NCBI GenBank assembly: GCA_036374175.1
Contig: DASUUH010000110.1
Coordinates: 1-31,524, forward strand
Direction of reading: 5' to 3'
Source: JASLBX01 sp036374175
GTDB lineage: Bacteria; Actinomycetota; Actinomycetes; Jiangellales; Jiangellaceae
Length of the DNA: 31,524 nucleotides
A program made the position numbers and the translations under genes. Below, in pieces: positions 14,627-23,718 of this stretch. Every line of letters begins with the position of its first letter. The stretch's first letter is position 1. The notes below the pieces were generated by a model, which worked only from the letters and a program-made list of their open reading frames with translations, was not told where the DNA came from and searched no databases.

Positions 14627-15649
14627 TCAGGAGAAGAGCGAGCTGTAGCCGTTCAGTGCGGGTTGCCCGCCAAGATGGGCGTAGAGCACCGTCGAGTCGC
14701 TGGCGATCTCACCCCGGTTCACCAGGTCGATCAGCCCGGCCATCGACTTGCCCTCGTACACCGGGTCAGTGATCATTCCTTCGAGCCGGGCGCTCAGCCG
14801 CATCGCGTCGAGCGTGGCGTCGTCCGGGATGCCATATGTCCCTGCGTGGTAGCGCTCGTCCAGCACGATCTCGTCGTCCCGCAGGTCGCGCTCGACGCCG
14901 ATGGTCGTTGCCGTCCGGCGCGCAATGCGGGCCACCTGGGCGTGAGTTTCCTTGGGTTTGGCCGACCCGTCGATGCCGATGACCCGGCGCGGCCGGCCGC
15001 CGGCATCGGCCAGCGCGGCGAAGCCGGCGATCATCCCGGCTTGGGTGCTGCCGGTCACCGAGCAGACGATCACCGTGTCGAAGAAGACGCCCAGCTCGCG
15101 CTCCTGCTCAGCCACCTCGAACGCCCAGCTGGCAAAGCCCAGCCCGCCGAGCGGATGGTCCGACGCTCCGGCCGGGATGGCGTACGGCTTGCCGCCGCGC
15201 TCCTCGATCTCACGGAGCGCCTGCTCCCAACTCTCCTTGAACCCGATGCCGAACTCTGCCCGCACCAGCCGGACGTCCGCTCCCGCAAGCCGGCTGAGCA
15301 GGATGTTGCCCACCTTGTCGTACACCGCGTCCGGCCAGTCGACCCAACTCTCCTGAATGAGCACGCATTTGAGACCGACGCGCGCCGCCACCGCGGCCAC
15401 CTGGCGGGTGTGGTTCGACTGGACGCCGCCGATCGAGACCAGCGTGTCGCACCCTTGGGCCAGCGCGTCGGGCACGAGGTACTCGAGTTTGCGGGTCTTG
15501 TTGCCGCCGTACGCTAGCCCGGAGTTGCAGTCCTCCCGTTTGGCCCAGATGGCCGCACCGCCCAGGTGCTGGGTGAGCCGCTCGAGAGGATGGACGGGGG
15601 ACGGCCCAAACAGCAGCGGATAACGGTCGAACGACGTGATATCAGGCAT
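14627..15649 (-). CDS. acdS: 1-aminocyclopropane-1-carboxylate (ACC) deaminase
   Basis: A 340-residue PLP enzyme, close to the 338 residues of the Pseudomonas enzyme and alignable through its length. It converts ACC, the plant ethylene precursor, to 2-oxobutyrate and ammonia. The PLP lysine is Lys51 in GGNKTRKLEY, Ser78 is kept in VQSNHTRQ, and the phosphate loop CSVTGSTQAGM is intact. The two residues that separate ACC deaminases from D-cysteine desulfhydrases (Glu295 and Leu322 in Pseudomonas numbering) are present in DPVYEGKSM and LYAHLGG, so I call deaminase. It starts 4 bases after the GntR stop and is probably cotranscribed with it and, by read-through, with the transketolase and peroxiredoxin genes. 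The trait is typical of plant- and soil-associated bacteria. Confidence 0.95.
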   Translation of the reverse strand: MPDITSFDRYPLLFGPSPVHPLERLTQHLGGAAIWAKREDCNSGLAYGGNKTRKLEYLVPDALAQGCDTLVSIGGVQSNHTRQVAAVAARVGLKCVLIQESWVDWPDAVYDKVGNILLSRLAGADVRLVRAEFGIGFKESWEQALREIEERGGKPYAIPAGASDHPLGGLGFASWAFEVAEQERELGVFFDTVIVCSVTGSTQAGMIAGFAALADAGGRPRRVIGIDGSAKPKETHAQVARIARRTATTIGVERDLRDDEIVLDERYHAGTYGIPDDATLDAMRLSARLEGMITDPVYEGKSMAGLIDLVNRGEIASDSTVLYAHLGGQPALNGYSSLFS

Positions 15650-15653
15650 GGCG

Positions 15654-16319
15654 TCACTCCTGTGGGGCGGTCAGATCGTCGTCGGCGAGTTCCTCGAGTG
15701 CGCGCCATATCGTGGCCGTTATGCTCACGGCGCGGTCGGTGTCGCCGCCGGCGCAGGCGTCGATGAGTTGTTCATGGCGTTCGACAGACTGCTGTGCGCT
15801 CGATGCGCTGAACTGGCGGATCTCCAGCCGGCGGATCAGCGGCGTGTAGCGCTCGATGGTGGCCGCGACGGCGCGGTTGCCGCAGGCCCGCACAAGCACG
15901 CCGTGCAGCTCGTCGTCCGCAGTCAGCGCACCGACGGCGTCCCCTTTTCGGGTTGCCGTCCCGAACCGGTGGTTGGCTTCTCGCATCGCCGTGATGTCCG
16001 CGTCCGTCAATGCCGGGACGGCGGTCCGGGTGGCCAGCTCGTGCATCGCCCGGACGACCGCCGTCGCGTCGCGTACGTCTCGGAGGACAAGCGGGGTGAT
16101 CCGGGTGTAACTCTGCGGCTTCGTTTCCACGAGACCTTCGTCGGTGAGCCGGGCAAGCGCGTCACGCACCGGCGCCCTCGAAAGGCCAAGCTGCTCGGCG
16201 AGGTCAGCGTCGCGGATCTGAGATCCCGGCACGAGGTCTCCCAGCACGATCGCATCGCGAAGAGCCTGGTAGGCCGTATCGCGCAGCAGCGTGCGCGGCA
16301 CCCGAGGCAGCGTTCTCAC
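15654..16319 (-). CDS. GntR family transcriptional regulator, FCD subfamily
   Basis: A 221-residue protein with an N-terminal winged helix (LRDTAYQALRDAIVLGDL, then LAEQLGLSRAPVRDALARL at 40-58) and an all-helical C-terminal FCD ligand domain. The FCD domain carries histidines in DDELHGVLVRA and ERHEQLIDAC that may bind metal. FCD regulators usually respond to small organic or amino acids. GntR genes next to acdS have been reported for actinobacteria, so it probably controls acdS and itself in response to ACC or a related compound. GTG 16319 is favoured: it begins the family region and lies seven bases after TAACAT, fitting a leaderless message. Confidence 0.92.
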   Translation of the reverse strand: MRTLPRVPRTLLRDTAYQALRDAIVLGDLVPGSQIRDADLAEQLGLSRAPVRDALARLTDEGLVETKPQSYTRITPLVLRDVRDATAVVRAMHELATRTAVPALTDADITAMREANHRFGTATRKGDAVGALTADDELHGVLVRACGNRAVAATIERYTPLIRRLEIRQFSASSAQQSVERHEQLIDACAGGDTDRAVSITATIWRALEELADDDLTAPQE

Positions 16320-16326
16320 AACTAAA

Positions 16327-16340
16327 ATGTTACATGTGAA
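16327..16340 (-). promoter_or_regulatory. Promoter and probable operator of gntR-acdS
   Basis: In the 36-base gap after the transketolase gene, TAACAT (16327-16332, minus) sits seven bases before GTG 16319. An ACATGT palindrome (16332-16337), within TTCACATGTAA, abuts that box. A repressor bound there would block the promoter, so this is a plausible GntR autoregulatory site. Confidence 0.45.
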
Positions 16341-16355
16341 TGCGGTGCCTATCGG

Positions 16356-17258
16356 TCAAGCACCGATGAACGTCCTGACTGCCTGCCGGACGCCGTGGGG
16401 GTCGAGTCCGTACGCACGGTCGTGTTGTTCGGGCACCCCGTAGCGGCGCAACTCGACATCACGGGGCACACCGAGGGCGAGGAGTCGGTGCGGAATGTGC
16501 GTGAGCGCGGCACTCACGTACGGCGCCGAGGTGCCGGCGAGATATGGCTCGACGAGCACGACCGCAGGTGTCCTCAGCGTCTTGGCCAAGGTGTCGGCGT
16601 CGAAGGGCCGGACCGTCGCGGCGTAGACGACCGTCATGTCGAGCCCCTCTACGGCCGCGAGGACCGCATCAAGCATAGGGCCGACGGCCACAACGGTTCC
16701 GCGGCTGCCGACCCCCACGACTTCGAACCTGGGCGACGCGATGCCGCGGGGAATCGTATTGCTCCGCTCGGACAACCGGATATACGCCGGCTCAGGTGCA
16801 GCCATGGCCCGGCGCAGCAGCGGCTCGACTTCGGCCGGGTGGCCGGGCACGTGCACGGTCCAGCCAGGCAACGTGTCCAACAGCGCCACGTCGCCCGGAG
16901 CATGGTGAGTACGACCTCCGGCCGCCCAGTCGTACGACGCACCGACACTGACCAGCACCGCCCCAACACCTTGGTGCCCGAAGTCGAGCTTGACCTGCTC
17001 GAACGGCCGTTCCACCAGGAACGATGCGTAGGTATGCACGATCGGCCGGAAGCCGGTCAACGCCAGCCCGGCAGCGGCGCCGATGGCGAGCTGCTCCCGA
17101 ATGCCCACGTTGATCACGCGGTGCGGATGGGCCTGGGCGGCCGACACGAAGCGGTCGGCCGAGATGTCGGCGAGCACGAGCGCGCTGCGCGGGTCCTCCG
17201 CCAGCAGATCGGACGTGACCTTATCGAACCGGTCTCGCATGGTTGGCATATCTGTCAC
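16356..17258 (-). CDS. Transketolase-like protein, C-terminal (pyrimidine-binding) subunit
   Basis: A 300-residue protein matching the Transket_pyr and Transketolase_C domains of two-gene transketolases. Visible motifs are HRVINVGIREQLAIGAAAGLAL (with the catalytic Glu of GIREQ), then FGHQGVGAVLVSVGASYDWAAGGRTHH and a C-terminal domain starting near VAVGPMLDAV. Such pairs need ThDP and move two-carbon units between sugars, but several split forms act on other substrates. The GTG start at 17258 overlaps the stop of the N-terminal subunit gene as GTGA, consistent with coupled, equimolar synthesis. Confidence 0.9.
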   Translation of the reverse strand: MTDMPTMRDRFDKVTSDLLAEDPRSALVLADISADRFVSAAQAHPHRVINVGIREQLAIGAAAGLALTGFRPIVHTYASFLVERPFEQVKLDFGHQGVGAVLVSVGASYDWAAGGRTHHAPGDVALLDTLPGWTVHVPGHPAEVEPLLRRAMAAPEPAYIRLSERSNTIPRGIASPRFEVVGVGSRGTVVAVGPMLDAVLAAVEGLDMTVVYAATVRPFDADTLAKTLRTPAVVLVEPYLAGTSAPYVSAALTHIPHRLLALGVPRDVELRRYGVPEQHDRAYGLDPHGVRQAVRTFIGA

Positions 17259-17953
17259 TCCTTCTTCTCGACCTGGGCAACTACTGCGTGCGGTCGTCCC
17301 GGTACCCTCGTGAAGGCGGCCTCGAGCGCATCGTGGTCATATCCGTCGACGGTGGCCGTCGACCAACCCTCGACGGAGAACCGGGTGGAAATCCCGCCCG
17401 GCCAGCCATGGGTCGCCGATGCATTGTCGATCACTACGACGGTCAGGTTGTCGAGCGAAGCAGCGCCGGCGAATGCGATGGCCTCGTGGTTGCTACCCTC
17501 GTCCAGTTCCGCATCGCCGATCAGGCAGACGACCCGGGGTCGCCATCGATCCTGAGCGCGGAGGCCGAGCGCGACGCCCACCGCGATAGGTAGGCCATGC
17601 CCGAGTGAGCCACTGCCCACCTCCACTCCGGGAACCAACGTCCGGTCCGGATGCAGGCCGAGCGGCGAGTCGAACTCGCCGAAACCGCTGAGCTCGTCGA
17701 CCGGGATGAATCCCTTCGCCGCGAGGACCGCGTAGTACGCCATCGGTCCGTGCCCCTTGGACAGCAGGAATCGGTCGCGCTCAGGGTCGTCAGCGGTGGC
17801 CGGTGAGATGTGTAGCACCCGGTCGTAGAGCACCCACAGCACGTCGAGCGTCGACATCGCGCTCCGGTCGTGTTTCTCGTCGCCGGTCAGCCGGCCGACG
17901 AGCTCGCGCAGGTCGCCGTAACCAGCTGGCAGGGCCACGGTGGTTGTTGTCAT
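17255..17953 (-). CDS. Transketolase-like protein, N-terminal (ThDP-binding) subunit
   Basis: A 232-residue protein with the ThDP pyrophosphate/Mg motif GDAELDEGSNHEAIAFAGA ending in VVVIDNASATHG, and the upstream landmarks LLSKGHGPMAYYAVLAAKG and GSGSLGHGLPIAVGVALG. It is shorter than usual N-terminal subunits (about 270-280), and the early GHxGS segment, which carries a conserved histidine, is not evident; the N-terminus reads GDEKHDRSAMSTLDVLWVLY instead. It may therefore have shifted specificity. ATG 17953 is chosen for GGAGGAG nine bases upstream; ATG 17986, overlapping the peroxiredoxin stop as ATGA, is the alternative. Confidence 0.87.
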   Translation of the reverse strand: MTTTTVALPAGYGDLRELVGRLTGDEKHDRSAMSTLDVLWVLYDRVLHISPATADDPERDRFLLSKGHGPMAYYAVLAAKGFIPVDELSGFGEFDSPLGLHPDRTLVPGVEVGSGSLGHGLPIAVGVALGLRAQDRWRPRVVCLIGDAELDEGSNHEAIAFAGAASLDNLTVVVIDNASATHGWPGGISTRFSVEGWSTATVDGYDHDALEAAFTRVPGRPHAVVAQVEKKE

Positions 17954-17982
17954 GGCGGCGGTCTCCTCCGCAGTGCCGGCTG

Positions 17983-18513
17983 TCATCGGCTCAGCGTGGG
18001 TTCGCCGGGCCGCCAGTCGACCGGACACAGCTCGCCCGTCTTCAGTGCCTGCAGGACGCGCAGCGTCTCGGCCGGGTTACGTCCGACGTTCTGATCGGTG
18101 ATGCTGACGTGGCGCAGGACGCCGTCCGGATCGGCGATGAACGTGGCGCGATACGCCGCACCGTCTGGATCCAACACTCCGAACGCCGTGGACAGCGTGT
18201 GAGCAGGGTCGGCCAGCACCGGGTAGCGGACTCCCTGAAGGCTCGGATGGGTGCCGAACCAGGCCTGGTGGCTCCAGAAGCTGTCGGTGCTAGCGGCCAG
18301 CAGCACGGCGCCCTCGGCCTCGAAGTCGTCGTGGAGTTCGGCGAAAGCCTGCAGTTCGGTAGGGCAGATGAAGGTGAAATCGCGCGGGTAGAAGAACAGC
18401 ACCATCCATCGGCCGCGCTGGGCGGCGAGGCTGATGAGTTCGGGTTCGGCCCGTCCTGGGACGAACGCCTCGACGTCCGCGTCCGGGATCAGGTGACCAA
18501 GCCGTGCGTGCAT
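17983..18513 (-). CDS. Typical 2-Cys peroxiredoxin (AhpC/Prx type)
   Basis: A 176-residue thiol peroxidase that reduces peroxides. The peroxidatic Cys50 lies in the canonical FYPRDFTFICPTEL, with the P-x3-T-x2-C elements present. The resolving Cys163 lies in TGELCPVDWRPGE, as in typical 2-Cys enzymes. No AhpF/AhpD reductase gene is adjacent, so reducing power must come from elsewhere. ATG 18513 is supported by AAGGAG seven bases upstream. It is the first gene of the likely operon leading to transketolase, gntR and acdS, and is divergent from the LuxR-type regulator at 18670. Confidence 0.94.
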   Translation of the reverse strand: MHARLGHLIPDADVEAFVPGRAEPELISLAAQRGRWMVLFFYPRDFTFICPTELQAFAELHDDFEAEGAVLLAASTDSFWSHQAWFGTHPSLQGVRYPVLADPAHTLSTAFGVLDPDGAAYRATFIADPDGVLRHVSITDQNVGRNPAETLRVLQALKTGELCPVDWRPGEPTLSR

Positions 18514-18657
18514 GGGGTGCTCCTTGTTCGTAGGGCGAACCGAGCCGGTATCGATTCGGTGTGACTCCACGTTCCCGTCAAGCCCGGATCGGCGAATCCG
18601 TACGCCCACTGGTGCGCCCTACTGGTCCGACCTGAATCTGGCGCCAGGGTTGGCCGG

Positions 18658-18663
18658 TACGCT
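18658..18663 (+). promoter_or_regulatory. Probable -10 box of the LAL regulator gene
   Basis: TACGCT lies six bases before ATG 18670, without a ribosome site, suggesting a leaderless message. The surrounding GCCGGTACGCTCG block recurs before the DUF2568 gene at 28161-28170. Confidence 0.4.
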
Positions 18664-18669
18664 CGCCGT

Positions 18670-21411
18670 ATGCTGCGGGGGCGGACCGTCGAGCGGGCCG
18701 TGATCGACGAAGTACTTGAGGCAGCCCGCGCCGGTCGTGGCACGGCGCTTGTGGTGCGCGGGGAACCCGGCATCGGCAAGACGGCGTTGCTGCGTTATGC
18801 CCGGGAGCAGGCCGGTGGCCTGCGCATTCTCCACGCTGTCGGCGTGGAAGGTGAGGCAGAAGTTGCCTTTGCGGGCCTGCACCAGTTGCTGCGTCCGTTG
18901 CTGGCCCAGACCGAGATGTTGCCCGGACCGCAGTCGGGCGCCATCCGTGGCGCGCTTGGACTGACACCGTCCATCAGTCGTGATCCATTGCTCATCGGTG
19001 CGGCGCTGCTCACGCTGCTCGCCGATGCCGCGGCCGGCAGCGGAGTGCTGTGCGTCATGGACGATGTCCAGTGGATCGACCAGCCGTCGCTGGCGGCGTT
19101 GTTATTCACGGCGCGGCGGATCCACGACGACGGCGTGGCGATGCTCTTCGGCCTCCGCGACGACCCGGCCTTCCAGCTTCCCAATGCCGGCCTGCGTGAG
19201 CTGGTGCTTACCGGCCTCGATCCCGCCGACGGCGCGACCGTGCTGGAGGACCACACTTCAATTCCACCGGTCGAGTCGGTACGGGTGCAGCTTGTCGAGG
19301 CCAGCGGAGGCAACCCGATGGCGCTCGAAGAGATCGGGCGGACCCTGACGGCCGACCAGCTCCGTGGCCGCGCCCCGCTGCCCGAGCCGGTACCGGTCGG
19401 TGATGCGCTCGAACGCATATTCGTGGACCGAGCGGCGGCTCTGCTGAGCGACGCCCGGTCACTGCTCGTGCTGGCGGCAGCTGAAGATGAGGGCGAATCC
19501 GCCCTGGTGCTCGGGGCAGCGAAGATCATGGGACTGTCGCCGGCAGCACTCGACGACGCAGAAGCCGCCGGTTTGATCGAGGTCAGCCCCGACCGCATCG
19601 GCTTTCGACATCCACTCATCAGGTCGGCGGTGTACCGCACGGCTGCACCCGCACTGCGGCGGCTCGCACATCGCTCGCTGGCGGCCGCCTGTGTCGACAT
19701 CCGGCACGCCGACCGGCGGGCCTGGCATCTGGCCGCTGCCGCTGTCGGTCCCGATCCCGAAATCGCCGACGCGCTTGCCGAAACGGCGCAGCGGGCCGCG
19801 GCGCGCAGCGGCTACGCCGCCGCGGCGAGCGCTCTCGAGCGCTCCGCAGCTTTCACAGCGGACAGCGGCATGCGCACCCGACGATTGGTTGAAGCGGCGG
19901 GGGCGGCCTGGCTGGCCGGTGAGGCGGCCCGGGCGGCAGCCGATCTCGATCGGGCCACAGCCGAGGGCCGGCAGGATCCCGGTGTGATCGCCGGCATCGC
20001 ACATTGGCGGGGCATCCTCGCCCTGCGGGGCGGCGACGTTCGGCAGGCGTACCACATTCTGAGCAGCGGCGCAGAGGTCGTCGCCGATACCGAGCCAGAT
20101 ACTGCGCTCACGATGCTGACGGAGGCACTCGAGGCCGCGTCATACGCGGGCGACCCGGACGGCGTGGCCGCTGCCGGCAGCCGGGCCCTTGAACTGTGGA
20201 AACGGGCGAGGAGCGGTGGAAGTACCGCCGAGTTCTTCGCCACCATCTCCGGTGGTATCGGTTATGCCATCAAGGGAGGACCCGACAAGGCCACACCATT
20301 GCTGCAGCGTGGGCTGCAACTGGCGCATGCCAGCGGTGACTGGCGCCAACTGATGCAGGCCGGTGCTGTTGCGCTTTATCTGGGGCACATCGACACGGCG
20401 CGGGACTTCTTTCTCCGTGCCACCGAGGCTGTGCGTTCCATGGGGGCGATTGGCGCACTTCCGTACGTGCTGGAGTACGTCCTCACCATGGATGGAATGG
20501 CGGGGGAGTTGGCGGCAGCTCGGTCCGCCGGTGTTGAAGGAATCGAGCTAGCCCGGGAAACCGGGCAGCGGACGTCTGAGGCCACCCTGCTCGCCAGGCT
20601 CGCCTGGGTCGCTGCGCTTCGTGGTGACGACCAGGAGTGCGAGATTTGTGCCGACGAAGCGCTCGCGATTGCGGTTCCGAACGGCATTGGGTTGGCGGCT
20701 GGCGCGGCTGAATGGTCATTGGGTTCGCTTGATATGGCGCGTGGCCGGTGGGACGCCGCAGCCGCGCGACTGGCCAGGGTGATGGACGCCGAGCCGGGGC
20801 GGGGCCACCCCATCGTCGCCCTCTACGCCGCACCCTCCTGTGTCGAGGCGGCGATCCGCGCCGGAGATGAGCCGCTCGCCCGCCGTGTTTTCGCAAATTT
20901 CGAACCGTGGGCGAACGCCGGCGGCCTACCGGCCCATTCGGCAGCGAGGTGCCGAGGATTGCTCGCATCGGACGCGGATGCCGCGGTGGCGCACTTCGAG
21001 CAGGCGCTCGTCGTGCCCGGTGTGCCTGTGCTCGAGCGGGCCCTGACCGAGTTGATGTACGGCGAGGTCTTGCGCCGCGATCGCCGCAGGGTAGAGGCCC
21101 GGGCAAGGTTGAGGTCGGCGCTCGACGTATTCGAGCGGGCGCGCGCCGAACCCTGGGCCGAGCGCGCGAGGCTGGAGTTGCGGGCCACCGGCGAGACAGT
21201 CCGCCGGCCGGGACCCAGCCCGGTCGACCAGCTCACCCCGCAAGAGTTGCAGATATCCCAACTGGTGGCCGCCGGCGCGAGCAACCGTGAAGTGGCGGCG
21301 AAGCTCTTCCTCAGCCCGCGCACGGTCGAGTACCACCTCTACAAGGTTTATCCGAAGCTCGGCATCGGATCTCGGGCCGAGCTGGCCGCCGCACTTGGAT
21401 CGGCCGGCTAA
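18670..21411 (+). CDS. LuxR family regulator of the LAL (large ATP-binding) type
   Basis: A 913-residue regulator. Walker A GEPGIGKT is at 31-38, Walker B VLCVMDDVQWID around 126-137, and a long TPR-like helical region fills 340-830. A C-terminal LuxR helix-turn-helix follows: QLTPQELQISQLVAAGASNR, then REVAAKLFLSPRTVEYHLYK. LAL regulators (MalT relatives) bind ATP and an inducer, oligomerise and activate transcription. The target is unknown; the MMPL exporter 164 bases downstream on the same strand is the simplest candidate. ATG 18670 is chosen because the ATPase domain begins at once (LRGRTVERAVIDEVL). Confidence 0.93.
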   Translation: MLRGRTVERAVIDEVLEAARAGRGTALVVRGEPGIGKTALLRYAREQAGGLRILHAVGVEGEAEVAFAGLHQLLRPLLAQTEMLPGPQSGAIRGALGLTPSISRDPLLIGAALLTLLADAAAGSGVLCVMDDVQWIDQPSLAALLFTARRIHDDGVAMLFGLRDDPAFQLPNAGLRELVLTGLDPADGATVLEDHTSIPPVESVRVQLVEASGGNPMALEEIGRTLTADQLRGRAPLPEPVPVGDALERIFVDRAAALLSDARSLLVLAAAEDEGESALVLGAAKIMGLSPAALDDAEAAGLIEVSPDRIGFRHPLIRSAVYRTAAPALRRLAHRSLAAACVDIRHADRRAWHLAAAAVGPDPEIADALAETAQRAAARSGYAAAASALERSAAFTADSGMRTRRLVEAAGAAWLAGEAARAAADLDRATAEGRQDPGVIAGIAHWRGILALRGGDVRQAYHILSSGAEVVADTEPDTALTMLTEALEAASYAGDPDGVAAAGSRALELWKRARSGGSTAEFFATISGGIGYAIKGGPDKATPLLQRGLQLAHASGDWRQLMQAGAVALYLGHIDTARDFFLRATEAVRSMGAIGALPYVLEYVLTMDGMAGELAAARSAGVEGIELARETGQRTSEATLLARLAWVAALRGDDQECEICADEALAIAVPNGIGLAAGAAEWSLGSLDMARGRWDAAAARLARVMDAEPGRGHPIVALYAAPSCVEAAIRAGDEPLARRVFANFEPWANAGGLPAHSAARCRGLLASDADAAVAHFEQALVVPGVPVLERALTELMYGEVLRRDRRRVEARARLRSALDVFERARAEPWAERARLELRATGETVRRPGPSPVDQLTPQELQISQLVAAGASNREVAAKLFLSPRTVEYHLYKVYPKLGIGSRAELAAALGSAG

Positions 21412-21575
21412 CGCGGCTCGAGAGTGCCGCCACCGGTTTTCGTACCGCGGGCATGCGAGCCGCACTGGTGGAGATGCCTTCCGCTCCAGTAGCCGGCCCA
21501 GTGGACTCACGGATTCGCCGAGGTGACGTCTGACTGCACGGTGAGCGGGACCAATCTCATCCCAGGGAGGAAACC

Positions 21576-23705
21576 ATGTCCCGCCTGCTCTACCGGCTCG
21601 GCAAGGCTGCCGCTCGGCGACCGTGGCGCGTCATCGCCATGTGGCTGATTGCCGCCATGGCCGTCGCCGGTGTCGCAGCCAGCTTCGGCGGTCCGTTCCA
21701 GGACGACTACACCTTGCCCGGAACCGGGTCACAACGAGCCACCGATCTGCTGACCGAACACTTCCCGGCCATGTCCGGCGCCGACGCCAGGGTCGTCGCT
21801 CACAGCGAGTCCGGTCCGATTGACGCTGAGGCAGCCGGCTTCGCCGCCGACCGGCTGCGGGATCTGCCCCACGTCAGCGACGTGGCCCCACCGGCCATGA
21901 GTGTCGACGGCCACACCGCGCTGATCTCGCTCACGTATGACGTGCCGGTCACCGACCTCGACCCCGACAGCGTCGAGCTCCTGGACTCGGCCGCCGAGCC
22001 GCTGCGGGCGGCAGGCCACCAGGTGGAGTTCGGGGGACAGGTGGTGGAACAGATCACCGCACCCGACGGCCGCGCCGAGATGATCGGCGTGGGAGCCGCT
22101 CTGGTGATCTTGCTCTTTGCTTTCGGGTCGTTCGTCGCGGCAGGCCTGCCGCTGGCCATCGCGGCAGTCGGGCTGGCTGTTGGTTCGGCCGGCGTCACCG
22201 TGCTGGCCGGGTCGACCGACGTATCAACATCGGCGCCCACGCTGGCCACGATGGTTGGCCTGGGTGTTGGCATCGACTACGCATTGTTCGTGGTGACTCG
22301 GCACCGCAACGAGCTGGCTACCGGAGTGTCCATCACCGAAGCAGCCGGCCGGGCGAACGCAAGCGCCGGCCAGTCTGTCGTTTTCGCCGGTGCCACGGTT
22401 CTTGTCGCCATCAGCGGTCTGGCCTTCAGCGGCATTCCGGGTTTCGCCACGATGGGATACGCCGCCGCGATCGTAGTGTTCGTCACCGTGATCGCCGCAG
22501 TGACGTTGCTGCCGGCCCTGCTAGGCATCGCCGGCCGCCGTCTCTACCGCCGTGGTCCACGGGTGAAGGACTGGATGCCGCGCGCAACCGCGCCGTCGCG
22601 ATTCGCCGAGCGGCTGGCCCGCCGGGTTGGCGCCCGGCCCCTACCGTGGCTGCTCGGATCCGCGGCCGTCCTGCTTGGCCTCGCGGCCCCGGCGCTCGGC
22701 ATGTCTATCGGGCAGGGCGACGCCGGTAACGATCCAGAGTCCGCCACCGAGCGGCGCGCCTACGACCTGGTCGCGGAAGCATTCGGGCCGGGTTCGAACG
22801 GGCCATTCGTAGTGGCCGTCGACCTGCAGCAGACCCCGCAAGAAGAGTTGACCGACGTCGCTTCGGACCTTTCCGTGGTGCCCGGCGTCGCAGCGGTATC
22901 CGAGCCGGTGATCTCGCCGGACGAGTCAGCCGCGGTGCTTACCGTGACCCCGACCACGTCGCCGCAAGACGAGCGAACGGTGGCGCTGCTCGAGCATCTG
23001 CGCACGGCGGTACTGCCGGCTGGAGCCGAAGTGACCGGATTGACGGCGGCGATGATCGACATGTCGGACATCGTGGCGGACCACCTGTGGTCGGTTCTCG
23101 GCGCGGTACTCGCTGCGTCGCTCCTGCTCCTGCTGGTGGCCTTCCGGTCGGTGGTGGTCGCGGTCAAGGCAAGCCTGGTGAATCTGCTTTCGGTCGGTGC
23201 CGCGTACGGCGTGCTCACCCTCGTCTTCCAGACGGAGACCGGCGCGCGGCTCGTCGGACTTCCCGGTGAGGTGCCGGTGCCGGCGTTCGTGCCGCTGTTC
23301 TTGTTCGCGATCCTGTTCGGCTTGTCCATGGACTACCACGTGTTCCTGCTCAGCAGTGTGCGGGACGCCTGGCTGCGGACCGGCCATGCGCGAAACAGCG
23401 TGACCACGGGTCTGGCCGGAACGGCCCGGGTGATCACCTCCGCGGCGCTCATCATGGTGGTGGTGTTCCTTGGTTTCGCATTCGACCCGACCGTTGAGAT
23501 CAAGATGATGGGGGTCGGGCTGGCGACGGCCATTGCGCTGGACGCGACGATCGTTCGGCTAGTTCTGGTTCCCTCGGGGATGGCGTTGCTGGGACGGGCC
23601 AACTGGTACTTGCCACGCTGGCTCGACCGTTTCCTGCCGCGACTGCAGGTGCACGTACCGGAGGTGACCAGTCAGCCGCCGACGCCGGAACCGGTCATGA
23701 GTTAG
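21576..23705 (+). CDS. MMPL-type RND exporter
   Basis: A 709-residue membrane protein. An N-terminal membrane helix (about 17-37) is followed by an extracytoplasmic domain (40-170) containing YTLPGTGSQRATDLL, then a bundle of helices (about 175-330). A second helix (about 360-380), a second soluble domain and a final bundle (510-680) follow. The proton-relay aspartates typical of the family are in GVGIDYALFVVTRH and FGLSMDYHVFLLSSVRD. MMPL proteins export lipids, siderophores or drugs using the proton gradient; the substrate here is unknown. GGGAGG five bases before ATG 21576 supports the start. The 164-base gap before it shows no other gene. Confidence 0.93.
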   Translation: MSRLLYRLGKAAARRPWRVIAMWLIAAMAVAGVAASFGGPFQDDYTLPGTGSQRATDLLTEHFPAMSGADARVVAHSESGPIDAEAAGFAADRLRDLPHVSDVAPPAMSVDGHTALISLTYDVPVTDLDPDSVELLDSAAEPLRAAGHQVEFGGQVVEQITAPDGRAEMIGVGAALVILLFAFGSFVAAGLPLAIAAVGLAVGSAGVTVLAGSTDVSTSAPTLATMVGLGVGIDYALFVVTRHRNELATGVSITEAAGRANASAGQSVVFAGATVLVAISGLAFSGIPGFATMGYAAAIVVFVTVIAAVTLLPALLGIAGRRLYRRGPRVKDWMPRATAPSRFAERLARRVGARPLPWLLGSAAVLLGLAAPALGMSIGQGDAGNDPESATERRAYDLVAEAFGPGSNGPFVVAVDLQQTPQEELTDVASDLSVVPGVAAVSEPVISPDESAAVLTVTPTTSPQDERTVALLEHLRTAVLPAGAEVTGLTAAMIDMSDIVADHLWSVLGAVLAASLLLLLVAFRSVVVAVKASLVNLLSVGAAYGVLTLVFQTETGARLVGLPGEVPVPAFVPLFLFAILFGLSMDYHVFLLSSVRDAWLRTGHARNSVTTGLAGTARVITSAALIMVVVFLGFAFDPTVEIKMMGVGLATAIALDATIVRLVLVPSGMALLGRANWYLPRWLDRFLPRLQVHVPEVTSQPPTPEPVMS

Positions 23706-23718
23706 GCCGTGGGCTTGG

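Noticed and set aside
16395..17555. A 386-codon plus-strand frame opposite the transketolase genes
   Set aside because: Antisense to two well-supported genes, with low-complexity Arg/Gly/His-rich translation.
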